A stretch of DNA of 17,879 bases from an uncultured Prevotella sp. (GCA_900555035.1 USJX01000058.1:1-17879); one strand, 5' to 3'; counted from the first letter of the stretch, positions 7,718 to 15,147 are shown. Program-made: numbers and translations. Notes: generated from the letters alone by a model not told the origin.

Positions 7718-10225
7718 TTATTCCTTCACTTCCAGGGAAGTCTTCTTGCGTCTCTTCACTTCCACTCCTATACCTATTATAATAAGGAGTACGAGAACGC
7801 CGTAACCGATGTAAGCGATGGTCTCGGTGTTCTTCAGCGACTGAGGATGGAAGTCGAGCACCACTTTGTGGCTGCCTGCCTTCACGTTCAGGGCACGCAG
7901 AATATAATCCACTCTGCCCAGTTCCACAGGCTCTCCATCCACCATAGCGGTCCAGCCCGGATAGTAAATCTCAGAGAAGACGATGACACCACCCTTGCTT
8001 GACTTCACCTCGTAAGTCAGGTTGTTTGGCTTATACTGAATCATCTTCACTACCGAAGTATCATCCTGCTTTACGCTCTGATCCAACTGCTCCTTGAACT
8101 TGGCATCAGCCACAGCCACATGGCGCAGGTTCACCTTGCCCACGCCCTCGATTTCCTCGTTGGCATTGTTCACATACTTCACCTCATCCACAAACCAGGC
8201 ATTGCCGTAAGCGTATGGATTCTGCACCGGAACGGTTTGACCGCCCTGCAGAGGCATGATGAAATATTTGGTGTTCAGCATGTTCAACACAGGGAAGATG
8301 CTGTCGCCGTTCACCTTGGTCATGTCGCCACCGGCAGCAGCCACAGCCTGCATGGTCTTCTGCATCTCCGGAGCGATATGCGCATCAATCATCTCCTGAT
8401 AACGGCGCAACTTGGCTGGATGATAACCGCCGATGCTCTTATGATAGTAAGAGGTCTCGTTCTCATTGAAGGTATTCGATGCCAGATTGAGCACACGAAA
8501 GTCGAGTGCCTTGTCACGGCAGATAATCTTGTCGGTCTCCGTCATCTGCTGAGGTGCATCACGCTCAATCTTATCTACAAACATATCATCGTAGAGATAA
8601 CGCTTGTTCACCATCCACATATCTACCAGACAGAGCACGGCGATACCGGCAATCATGAACTCTGCACCCAACTTCTTCATCTTGTAAAGCATCAGGAAGG
8701 CAAAGCCTACCAGAATAATCCAGAACGAGCGCCAGCAGTCGGATGTAAAGATGCCCTTACGAATTTCGATGAGGTTGCTCATCAGCGGACCCTGATATTC
8801 GGCAGGCAACTGCTGCAGCGCCTGGGTCTCCTGCACGGAGATGAAATCAGGGAAGAATACACCTGGCATCAGGACGAAAAGCAGGCAGAAACCTGCCGTC
8901 AGACCCAAGCTGGCATATACATATTTTATCTTGGTAGTCAGCACCTCAGGCTCATCCACCAGTTTCTTCAGTGCCATCATCGCCAGCAACGGAATGGTAA
9001 ACTCGGCGATCACGAGGATGGATGCCACCGTTCGGAACTTGGCATACATCGGGATATAATCCAGGAAGAAATTGGTAAACGGCATGAAGTTTCTACCCCA
9101 GGAGAGCAGGATGCTCAAGATGGTGGCAGCCAGCAAAGCCCACTTCATAGGACCCTTTACGATAAAGAGACCCAGGATGAAGAGCATGCAGACGAAGGCA
9201 CCCACATAAACCGGACCGCTCGTGCCAGGCTGGTTGCCCCAGTACTGGCCCAACTGCTGATAAATCTGCACAAAGTTAGGGTCAGCCTTCTCCATCGCCT
9301 TCTCGTTTTGAGAAAGCGGCACAGAGGCACCACCCTTGGCATCAGGAATCATCAGAGTCCAGGTTTCGTCAATACCGTAACTCCACTGGGTAATATAGTC
9401 TCTATCCAATCCGCTACTGGTCTGATTGGCAACGTTTTTCTTCACCAGTTCACTCTTACCGCGCATGGTTTCCTGACCATACTGCCAGGTGTGATAAAGG
9501 TTCGAGAGGTTGAGCGAGATACCGATGAGGGCACCCACCACGCACACCGCCGTAGCCTTTCCGAAGCGGGAGAGTTCTCCCTTCTTGATGGCATCCACCA
9601 AGTAGGCAATCACCATGAAGAGGATGATGAAGAGATAGTAGTAAGTCATCTGCACGTGGTTGGCATTCACCTCGAAAGCCGAGAAGATGGCCGTGAGGAG
9701 CAAGCCTTTCAAATACTTACCCCGGTAAGCCAGCACCACGCCCGCAATCATTGGCGGCAGATAGGCAAGTGCCCACACCTTCCAGATATGACCGGCGGCG
9801 ATGATGATAAAGAAGTAGGATGAGAATGCCCAGATGATACTTCCCAGTGCCGCCAGCGACTGTCGGAAATCGAAGGCTCGCAGCATGATATAGAAGCCCA
9901 GGAGATAGACAAACACATACCATACATAGTCGGGTAACCACAGATGATAAGCCTTCGTCACCTGGTCGAGCACCTTGGTACTTCCATACGAAGGCGACAT
10001 CTGGTAAGTTGGCATACCACCAAACACGGAGTTAGTCCAGCGAGTCGTCTCGCCGGTCTGCTGCTGGAAGAGTTCCTTCTCGTGTCCCAATCCCTTGCTT
10101 GCCGCAGAGTCGTGACGGAACAGGATTCGTCCGTCCATGTCGGCTGGCATGAAATACACGAAGGAAATCACCGCAAAAACAATCACCACTAGAATATCTA
10201 GCAGATACTTCTTCAAAAAATTCAT
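7718..10225 (-). CDS. YfhO-family multi-spanning membrane protein (GT-C type)
   Basis: An 835-residue protein with many hydrophobic segments over the first two thirds, a soluble region (about 560-800), and a final membrane helix followed by the basic tail EVKRRKKTS. The first luminal loop has acidic and aromatic residues (PADMDGRILF, then RWTNSVFGGMPTYQM), typical of YfhO proteins. These resemble GT-C glycosyltransferases using lipid-linked sugars; the Bacillus members act in teichoic-acid glycosylation. The Bacteroidota substrate is unknown. I place the start at ATG 10223-10225. A longer frame from a TTG at 10258 would put the start codon inside the promoter -7 element. The gene leads the yfhO-GSCFA-murF/alr unit, so a role in envelope glycan assembly is plausible. 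The leader would be only about 25 nt. Confidence 0.85.
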   Translation of the reverse strand: MNFLKKYLLDILVVIVFAVISFVYFMPADMDGRILFRHDSAASKGLGHEKELFQQQTGETTRWTNSVFGGMPTYQMSPSYGSTKVLDQVTKAYHLWLPDYVWYVFVYLLGFYIMLRAFDFRQSLAALGSIIWAFSSYFFIIIAAGHIWKVWALAYLPPMIAGVVLAYRGKYLKGLLLTAIFSAFEVNANHVQMTYYYLFIILFMVIAYLVDAIKKGELSRFGKATAVCVVGALIGISLNLSNLYHTWQYGQETMRGKSELVKKNVANQTSSGLDRDYITQWSYGIDETWTLMIPDAKGGASVPLSQNEKAMEKADPNFVQIYQQLGQYWGNQPGTSGPVYVGAFVCMLFILGLFIVKGPMKWALLAATILSILLSWGRNFMPFTNFFLDYIPMYAKFRTVASILVIAEFTIPLLAMMALKKLVDEPEVLTTKIKYVYASLGLTAGFCLLFVLMPGVFFPDFISVQETQALQQLPAEYQGPLMSNLIEIRKGIFTSDCWRSFWIILVGFAFLMLYKMKKLGAEFMIAGIAVLCLVDMWMVNKRYLYDDMFVDKIERDAPQQMTETDKIICRDKALDFRVLNLASNTFNENETSYYHKSIGGYHPAKLRRYQEMIDAHIAPEMQKTMQAVAAAGGDMTKVNGDSIFPVLNMLNTKYFIMPLQGGQTVPVQNPYAYGNAWFVDEVKYVNNANEEIEGVGKVNLRHVAVADAKFKEQLDQSVKQDDTSVVKMIQYKPNNLTYEVKSSKGGVIVFSEIYYPGWTAMVDGEPVELGRVDYILRALNVKAGSHKVVLDFHPQSLKNTETIAYIGYGVLVLLIIIGIGVEVKRRKKTSLEVKE

Positions 10226-10255
10226 TTTCCAATATAAACGTTTATAATTTGGATG

Positions 10256-10286
10256 CAAAGATAATGAGAAAAGAAGAATCTACAAA
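10256..10286 (-). promoter_or_regulatory. Full-consensus Bacteroidota promoter of the yfhO operon
   Basis: On the minus strand TTTG (10283-10286), a 19-bp spacer and TATCTTTG (10256-10263) match the TTTG-N19-21-TAnnTTTG consensus exactly. The start codon is about 30 bp downstream, giving a very short leader. This is the housekeeping sigma factor type, consistent with constitutive envelope genes. Confidence 0.8.
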
Positions 10287-10342
10287 ATAAAAAAAGAAAC
10301 TTTTTACTTTTTTTATCGCATAAACTGGTTTATACCCCCCTC

Positions 10343-10386
10343 GGGAAACTCCAGTAGGGTTTTTCCCCCATCTTTTAGGGATTCCC
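10343..10386. promoter_or_regulatory. Clustered GGG-N-CCC motifs upstream of the porin promoter
   Basis: Three GGG-spacer-CC(C) motifs occur in a row: GGGAAACTCC (10343-10352), GGGTTTTTCCC (10357-10367) and GGGATTCCC (10378-10386). The last two are 21 bp apart start to start, about two helical turns. They lie just upstream of TACCTTTG at 10412 in otherwise AT-rich sequence. They could be operator half-sites for the outer-membrane protein gene. No known regulator is assigned. Confidence 0.35.
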
Positions 10387-10411
10387 TCGCAGCGACTTTC
10401 TTAAAATATAT

Positions 10412-10419
10412 TACCTTTG
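10412..10419 (+). promoter_or_regulatory. -7 element of the porin gene
   Basis: TACCTTTG matches TAnnTTTG and lies about 75 bp before the ATG at 10494. There is no TTTG at the usual upstream spacing, so this promoter may depend on an activator acting through the GC-rich motifs just upstream. Confidence 0.55.
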
Positions 10420-10493
10420 CATTGATAAGACAATATTTCTTCACCCCTATACGTTATAATAGATAGTAACATTAAAATAAAAGAAACAAAAAC

Positions 10494-11171
10494 ATGAAAA
10501 GAATTGTATTCTTCCTGATGGCAATGCTCATGATAGCACTCCCATCATCAGCACAGAACTATAAGAATAGTCAATACTACAACGAGAAGACGGGTCATCT
10601 CGACTACCACTTCAACAGCTATCTGGGCGAGGCTTACCTGGGTGTGCGCCTTGGTCCTGCCTTCACCTACGTCACTTCCGACGATGCGCGTCTGGATGGC
10701 GGCAATTGGCAGACCGGTCTCAACGTGGGTGTCGTTGGCGGTTTTGCGCTCAGCGAGTCAACACCTGTATTCATGGAGACGGGTCTCTACTATATAGAAA
10801 AAGGTGGAAAGAAAAATTTGGAGGGAGGTAAGAAGATGACCTACGACCTCAACTACCTGGAGATTCCGGTGCTCGTGAAATACAAGTACGAGGTGGATGA
10901 TGAATTCACCGTAGAACCATTTGCCGGTGGATATTTCGCCATGGGCGTGGGCGGCAAAATCAAGAACTTTGCCGAGCGTGAGGCTCAGAGTTCCTTCAGA
11001 AGCAACAACTTCAGAAGATTCGACGGCGGTCTGCGCATCGGATGTGGCTTGGGCTACGACATGTTCTATGCCGACCTCAGCTACGACCTGGGACTTGCCA
11101 ACATCTGCCACGATGATTTTGACAAGGCAAGAAACAGAGCCTTGATCTTCAACTTCGGCGTGAACTTCTAA
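10494..11171 (+). CDS. Outer-membrane beta-barrel (porin-family) protein
   Basis: A 225-residue protein with a clear signal peptide, MKRIVFFLMAMLMIALPSSA, and likely cleavage before Gln21. The mature part alternates polar and hydrophobic residues as in small barrels (YLGVRLGPAFTYV, LNVGVVGGFAL, VFMETGLYYIEKG, YLEIPVLVKYKY, VEPFAGGYFAMGVGGKI). It ends in aromatic Phe (IFNFGVNF), the usual terminal barrel signal. This pattern fits the Bacteroidota 'outer membrane beta-barrel protein' family, of roughly 200-230 residues and 8 strands. Cargo and function cannot be told from sequence. It lies 51 bp before mtnN with no terminator between, so readthrough into mtnN-luxS is possible. Confidence 0.85.
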   Translation: MKRIVFFLMAMLMIALPSSAQNYKNSQYYNEKTGHLDYHFNSYLGEAYLGVRLGPAFTYVTSDDARLDGGNWQTGLNVGVVGGFALSESTPVFMETGLYYIEKGGKKNLEGGKKMTYDLNYLEIPVLVKYKYEVDDEFTVEPFAGGYFAMGVGGKIKNFAEREAQSSFRSNNFRRFDGGLRIGCGLGYDMFYADLSYDLGLANICHDDFDKARNRALIFNFGVNF

Positions 11172-11190
11172 TTTTTTCAAACGGGAAAAG

Positions 11191-11221
11191 AAATCAGTAG
11201 AGATCAGAATAAATCAGTAGA
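11191..11221. repeat. 10-bp imperfect tandem repeat ahead of mtnN
   Basis: AAATCAGTAG, AGATCAGAAT and AAATCAGTAG lie head to tail at 11191-11220 and continue as AAATGAG, which includes the mtnN start codon. The outer two copies are identical. The array fills most of the 51-bp gap and occupies the translation initiation region. Confidence 0.7.
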
Positions 11222-11222
11222 A

Positions 11223-11921
11223 ATGAGAATAGGAATTATCGTTGCGATGGACAAGGAGTTCGCGCAACTCAAGACATTATTGACAGAATCGCAGACAGAG
11301 CGAAAGAATCATAAGGACTTCGTCATCGGAAAAATCGGCGAGAACGAGGTGGTGATGCAGCAGTGTGGCATTGGAAAGGTGAACAGCGCTATCGGAGCTG
11401 TGGAAATGATTGATAATTATCACCCGGACCTCGTGATTTCTTCGGGAGTGGCTGGCGGTGCAGACATCAACCTCAATGTTACTGAAGTAGTAGTGGCAAC
11501 CAACTGTGTTTATCACGATGCCTACTGCGGTGATGAATGCGAGTTTGGACAGATTCTCGGTATGCCAGCCACCTTCAAGACTCCAAAGGAGTATGTGGAG
11601 AAAGCACTTGCCATCAATGAACTGCCCGCCAACCAGCATCCGAAGATTCATGCCGGACAGATTGTTAGCGGCGAATGGTTTGTAGACAGCAAGGAGAAGA
11701 TGCGCTCCATCCTGGAACATTTCCCTCATGCCATGGCTGTGGATATGGAAAGCTGCTCCATCGCACAGACCTGCCACATCTACAAGACTCCTTTCATCTC
11801 CTTCCGCATCATCAGCGATGTTCCTCTGAAGGATACCAAGGCACAGCAGTACTTCGACTTCTGGGCTAAGATGGCAGAAGGCTCGTTCAATGTCACCAAG
11901 GCTTTCCTGGAAAGTCTGTAA
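11223..11921 (+). CDS. mtnN: 5'-methylthioadenosine/S-adenosylhomocysteine nucleosidase
   Basis: A 232-residue cytoplasmic hydrolase that removes adenine from methylthioadenosine and S-adenosylhomocysteine, freeing S-ribosylhomocysteine for LuxS. The family start MRIGIIVAMDKE places the catalytic Glu12. The remaining active-site residues fall in AVDMESCSIA (Glu176) and FRIISDVPL (Asp199). SSGVAGGAD (73-81) is the ribose-binding loop region. Length is typical for MTAN. It lies 26 bp upstream of luxS, so the two steps of S-adenosylhomocysteine recycling are encoded together. The 10-bp tandem repeat immediately upstream reaches its start codon. Confidence 0.95.
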   Translation: MRIGIIVAMDKEFAQLKTLLTESQTERKNHKDFVIGKIGENEVVMQQCGIGKVNSAIGAVEMIDNYHPDLVISSGVAGGADINLNVTEVVVATNCVYHDAYCGDECEFGQILGMPATFKTPKEYVEKALAINELPANQHPKIHAGQIVSGEWFVDSKEKMRSILEHFPHAMAVDMESCSIAQTCHIYKTPFISFRIISDVPLKDTKAQQYFDFWAKMAEGSFNVTKAFLESL

Positions 11922-11948
11922 ACTATAAATTGTAAATTATAAACTATA
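11919..11948. repeat. Degenerate 21-bp-period AT repeat between mtnN and luxS
   Basis: TAAACTATA recurs at 11919-11927 and 11940-11948, exactly 21 bp apart, with TAAATTATAA-like sequence between. Aligned in phase with the perfect array at 208-249, about 15 of 21 positions agree by eye. It spans the whole gap and ends on the A of the luxS ATG. Confidence 0.6.
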
Positions 11949-12433
11949 TGAATAAGATTCCAAGTTTTACAATCAATCATAACAAGTTGCTCCGCGGCAT
12001 CTACGTAAGCCGCAAGGACGAGGTAGGCGGAGAAGTAGTCACCACTTTCGATATCCGCATGAAGGTACCTAACCAGGAGCCATGCCTCCACAACGGTGCC
12101 ATCCATACCATCGAGCACCTGGCTGCCACTTACCTGCGTAACGACGAGGAGTGGAAAGACCGCATCATCTATTGGGGACCAATGGGATGCCTTACCGGCA
12201 ACTACCTCCTCATCCGTGGCGATCTGGAGAGCAAGGACATCGTAGAACTGATGAAGCGTACCTTCCAGTTCATTGCCGATTTCGAAGGCGAAATTCCTGG
12301 ACAGGCAGCCAAGGATTGCGGCAACTATCTGCTCCACGACCTGCCTATGGCTAAGTACGAATCGAAGAAATATCTCGAAGAGGTGCTCAACTGTATCACA
12401 GAAGCTAACTTGATTTATCCTACACAGGATTAA
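11948..12433 (+). CDS. luxS: S-ribosylhomocysteine lyase (LuxS)
   Basis: A 161-residue cytoplasmic metalloenzyme that cleaves S-ribosylhomocysteine to homocysteine and DPD, the AI-2 precursor. Metal ligands are His53 and His57 in the signature HTIEHL (53-58) and Cys124 in DCGNYLLHD. Catalytic Glu56 and Cys81 (YWGPMGCLTG) are also present. Length is normal. The gene completes the mtnN-luxS pair. Whether DPD is used for signalling or is only a by-product of methyl-cycle recycling cannot be told; no AI-2 receptor (luxP/lsrB-like) is in the window. A strong terminator follows 9 bp after the stop codon. Confidence 0.97.
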   Translation: MNKIPSFTINHNKLLRGIYVSRKDEVGGEVVTTFDIRMKVPNQEPCLHNGAIHTIEHLAATYLRNDEEWKDRIIYWGPMGCLTGNYLLIRGDLESKDIVELMKRTFQFIADFEGEIPGQAAKDCGNYLLHDLPMAKYESKKYLEEVLNCITEANLIYPTQD

Positions 12434-12442
12434 TCATATATG

Positions 12443-12471
12443 AACGCCCGCAACCACAAATTGCGGGCGTT
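12443..12471 (+). terminator. Rho-independent terminator after luxS
   Basis: A perfect 11-bp GC-rich stem, AACGCCCGCAA (12443-12453) and TTGCGGGCGTT (12461-12471), has the 7-nt loop CCACAAA. It is followed by the T-rich sequence TATATTTAATT. It isolates the mtnN-luxS unit from the fucosidase promoters. Confidence 0.85.
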
Positions 12472-12487
12472 TATATTTAATTAACCA

Positions 12488-12525
12488 GAAAAGTTTTGAA
12501 ACTTTTCCGAAAACTCATATCTTTG
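12488..12525 (+). promoter_or_regulatory. Fucosidase promoter P1 with a palindrome over the -33 region
   Basis: TTTG (12495-12498), a 19-bp spacer and TATCTTTG (12518-12525) match the Bacteroidota promoter consensus exactly. The -33 TTTG sits at the centre of a perfect palindrome, GAAAAGTTTTGAAACTTTTC (12488-12507; 9-bp arms). A protein bound there would cover the -33 element, so repression is the simplest reading. Confidence 0.6.
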
Positions 12526-12601
12526 CATAAGATAAGCTACACTCGGCAATTTGAAAGCTAGCTTTCATTGCGCTCGTTTGCATTATCTTTGCATAAGATA
12601 A
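12518..12601. repeat. Direct repeat of an 18-bp promoter element, 66 bp apart
   Basis: TATCTTTGCATAAGATAA occurs at 12518-12535 and identically at 12584-12601. Each copy contains a -7 element (TATCTTTG) and is itself an inverted repeat (TATCTT, 5-nt centre, AAGATA). Copies of this length do not recur by chance in 84 bp, so this looks like a duplication or paired binding sites. Confidence 0.8.
12553..12591 (+). promoter_or_regulatory. Fucosidase promoter P2 with an upstream palindrome
   Basis: A second TATCTTTG at 12584-12591 is preceded by the perfect palindrome GAAAGCTAGCTTTC (12553-12566), about 25 bp upstream centre to element. There is no TTTG at the consensus spacing. The GAAA...TTTC frame resembles the P1 palindrome, suggesting one regulator at both sites. 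Confidence 0.5.
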
Positions 12602-12608
12602 TATATAT

Positions 12609-12637
12609 TAACGACAATAACCAATAACGACAATAAC
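12609..12637. repeat. 13-bp direct repeat in the fucosidase leader
   Basis: TAACGACAATAAC occurs at 12609-12621 and 12625-12637, a 16-bp period, followed by a partial TAACAAT. It lies in the probable 5' UTR downstream of both promoter elements. Confidence 0.7.
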
Positions 12638-12698
12638 TAACAATTATCAACTTCTTTTTGTGGCAAGAATAAAGTGTATCGATTTTAATACAACAACC

Positions 12699-14216
12699 AT
12701 GAACATCAAAAAAGTTTTGTTTGGAGTGACCTTCATCATGTCTACCATGGCTGGCCACTCTCAGAGTGTATTCCAAGTTAAGCAGCAGTCGTTACCTAAT
12801 CCGGACAACGAGCCTACAGCTGTGTTCCCTGTTCCTAGCGATCGCCAGATGAAATGGCAGGAGACAGAATTCTATGCCTTCTTCCATTACGGGATGAACA
12901 CCTATACCAACAGAGAATGGGGCTTGGGAAGTGAAGACGTAACCCTTTTTGCACCTACCAAGAAGCCTAACCCTACTCAATGGCTCAAGGCTGTAAAGGC
13001 TGCTGGCATGAAGGGCGGTATAGCTGTAGTCAAGCATCATGACGGTTTCTGCCTCTGGCCTACATCTACTACTGACCATTCCATCGTCAATGCCGGCAAT
13101 GAGAACGGTAAGACCACCAACATTCCACGCGACTTTGCCAAGGCTGCCCGAAGCTTGGGAATGAAGTATGGTTTCTATGTTTCTCCATGGGACAGAAACA
13201 GCAAATACTACGGCACAGAGAAATATGTCAACGACGTTTTCCTCCGCCAGTGCGCTGAATTGGCTCAGTATGGTAAAGACCAGTTCGAAATGTGGTTCGA
13301 CGGTGCCAACGGTGGCGACGGATACTACGGCGGACGCAATACCACCGTCAATGTAGACCGTTCTACCTATTATGACATTCCTAACCTCAGAGATTCTATC
13401 CACAAGGTTTGCCCAGACATCATCCTCTGGGGTGTGGGCGCTGAATCAAGATGGATTGGTAACGAGGCAGGATGGGCTGGCGAAACAAACTGGCTCACCG
13501 ACGAAAGAGGTTATGCTCCTGAAAGCAATGGTATGTATGGTACCGAAGACGGATGGCAGTGGGACCCGGGAGAGAGCGATGCCAAACTTACTGACAAGGG
13601 ATGGTTCTGGCACGAGGGCGAGAAGCCTCTCTCTGTAGAGCGACTCTTCCAGATGTATCTGGAGACTGTAGGTAGAAATGCTACCTTGATTCTCAACTGC
13701 CCTCCAGACAAGAGTGGTCTGTTGCCAGAGATTGACGTCCGTGTCCTCAAGGATATGGGCAACATGATTCGTACCCGTCTCGGCAAGGACCTGGCACAGA
13801 AGGCAAAGGTTACTGTAAGCAACACCCGAAAGGCTGGTGCCAACCGCAACTATGCAGCCAAGAACCTGACCGATAACAACAAGAATACCTATTGGGCTAC
13901 TGATGATGGCGTGAAGCAAGCTACCATCACCTTCAACTGGGACAAACCACAGACCGTTCGCTATGTGGATATGATGGAGTACATCCGCAAGGGTCAGCGA
14001 GTAAGAAAGTTCCATATCGAAATCTCTGAAGACGGAAAGACATGGAAACCTATCGCTGAGAAGTGCACCACCACAACCATCGGATACAAGCGCATCATCC
14101 CGTTGAACGGCAGCACATCCGACAGTTACGGCAAGGGTTATCAGGTGAAAGGCCTAAAGGTTGTCATCGACGACAGCAAGGCTTGCCCATTGTTACATTC
14201 CATAAAAGTATTTTAA
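12699..14216 (+). CDS. Secreted alpha-L-fucosidase, GH29 with C-terminal F5/8-type domain
   Basis: A 505-residue exported glycoside hydrolase expected to remove alpha-linked L-fucose from host or plant glycans. The start is ATG 12699-12701, which gives the signal peptide MNIKKVLFGVTFIMSTMAGHS. A GTG 39 bp earlier would bury the signal behind 13 polar residues. The GH29 catalytic domain (about 45-365) has FHYGMNTYTNREWG (62-75), the HHDGFCLWPT substrate-site block (113-122), YVSPWDRN (160-167) and the nucleophile loop FEMWFDGANGG, with Asp201 the expected nucleophile. The acid/base residue is not assigned. The C-terminal 135 residues (NRNYAAKNLTDNNKNTYWA...) resemble an F5/8-type C (CBM32-like) carbohydrate-binding domain. 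No lipobox Cys, so probably periplasmic. A secreted partner gene begins 22 bp downstream. No susC/susD genes are nearby. Confidence 0.93.
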   Translation: MNIKKVLFGVTFIMSTMAGHSQSVFQVKQQSLPNPDNEPTAVFPVPSDRQMKWQETEFYAFFHYGMNTYTNREWGLGSEDVTLFAPTKKPNPTQWLKAVKAAGMKGGIAVVKHHDGFCLWPTSTTDHSIVNAGNENGKTTNIPRDFAKAARSLGMKYGFYVSPWDRNSKYYGTEKYVNDVFLRQCAELAQYGKDQFEMWFDGANGGDGYYGGRNTTVNVDRSTYYDIPNLRDSIHKVCPDIILWGVGAESRWIGNEAGWAGETNWLTDERGYAPESNGMYGTEDGWQWDPGESDAKLTDKGWFWHEGEKPLSVERLFQMYLETVGRNATLILNCPPDKSGLLPEIDVRVLKDMGNMIRTRLGKDLAQKAKVTVSNTRKAGANRNYAAKNLTDNNKNTYWATDDGVKQATITFNWDKPQTVRYVDMMEYIRKGQRVRKFHIEISEDGKTWKPIAEKCTTTTIGYKRIIPLNGSTSDSYGKGYQVKGLKVVIDDSKACPLLHSIKVF

Positions 14217-14238
14217 ACTTTGACTCTACACTAAGAAT

Positions 14239-15147
14239 ATGAAGAAATTACTCATAGCATTGTGTTTGTTACCATTGGCTGCAATGGGACAAGAAATTAA
14301 GTTCGACACCCAGGATTACAAATCCGTGGGAGTTTACGACAGATGGGAGCATTCTCCTTTCCGCACCGGTGAGCTTGCAGGCAATTGTGCCGTAACGGAT
14401 AATCCAGACCAGACCAACAATCCGAACAAAAAGGTGCTGGCCTTCCAGCGTTCCCGCTTTGCATCCAACATCTTTGGTGCAAGAATCGATTTGAAGCAGC
14501 CTATCATCCTCGGTCCTTCGGGCAAGGTGGTACATGTGCTGATTAACAGACCGATGGAGGGTCGTGTGATGTTGGTAGGACTGGGCAAGCGCCGCGACAG
14601 AGCCGGCCAGTCGCAGGAAGTAGAGCAGTTTTGGATTAAATCCACCACTCCGGTTCCAGCCGGTCAGTGGGCTGATGCCGTATTCCCTATCAAGAGTGCC
14701 GAGGGTGTGGATATCTACAGCCTGGTAGTAGTTCCCCATGCCGAGTCACCTCACGACATGAAGCAGGATGCCGTGGTGTATATCGATGACATCAACATCC
14801 ACCTGACCAATGCGCCTCGCATCACCTTGAAGAAGGATGCCGGAGCCACGAAGCAGAAGGCACACAGCGACTTTGTATCCGTAACCGAGGCTAACCGTAA
14901 TGGTATGGTAACAGCCGCCGACGGCACTACCCTCAACAACCACAAGGTGGCATACGGCAAGGCATTCAAGGTAAAGATGGTTCCAGCTCCAGGATTCACC
15001 TATGGCGATTTCACCATCACGCATGGCGACCAGGTAGAAAGCATCAAGAAGACTGCCATAGCCAAGGATGGCACCTACACCATCCCAGCCAAATGGATGG
15101 ATGGCAACGTAACCATCGAGTGCATCTTTATTTCTACAAGTAAATAG
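14239..15147 (+). CDS. Secreted two-domain protein of unknown function, coupled to the fucosidase
   Basis: I do not recognise this 302-residue protein. It has a clear signal peptide, MKKLLIALCLLPLAAMG, and likely cleavage before Gln18. Residues about 19-192 look like a single beta-rich domain: alternating strands, SGKVVHVLINRP, GRVMLVGLGKRRDR, and a closing VVYIDDINIHL that resembles the last strand of jelly-roll carbohydrate-binding modules. Residues about 195-302 form a second small beta domain (FKVKMVPAPGFTYGDFTI, TYTIPAKWMDGNVTIECIFI). This recalls the InlB/Big-type bacterial repeat fold. No catalytic motif, lipobox or membrane segment is visible. It starts 22 bp after the fucosidase stop and shares its terminator, so cotranscription is likely. 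A glycan-binding helper role is inference only. Confidence 0.75.
   Translation: MKKLLIALCLLPLAAMGQEIKFDTQDYKSVGVYDRWEHSPFRTGELAGNCAVTDNPDQTNNPNKKVLAFQRSRFASNIFGARIDLKQPIILGPSGKVVHVLINRPMEGRVMLVGLGKRRDRAGQSQEVEQFWIKSTTPVPAGQWADAVFPIKSAEGVDIYSLVVVPHAESPHDMKQDAVVYIDDINIHLTNAPRITLKKDAGATKQKAHSDFVSVTEANRNGMVTAADGTTLNNHKVAYGKAFKVKMVPAPGFTYGDFTITHGDQVESIKKTAIAKDGTYTIPAKWMDGNVTIECIFISTSK

Noticed and set aside
8120..9823. 567-codon plus-strand frame opposite yfhO
   Set aside because: It is rich in His, Gln and Leu, as expected from reading membrane-protein codons backwards, and has no recognisable motif. The minus-strand YfhO protein explains the region.
12660..12698. GTG start 39 bp upstream of the fucosidase ATG
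   Set aside because: It would place 13 mostly polar residues before a good signal peptide. The ATG start gives a normal export signal.
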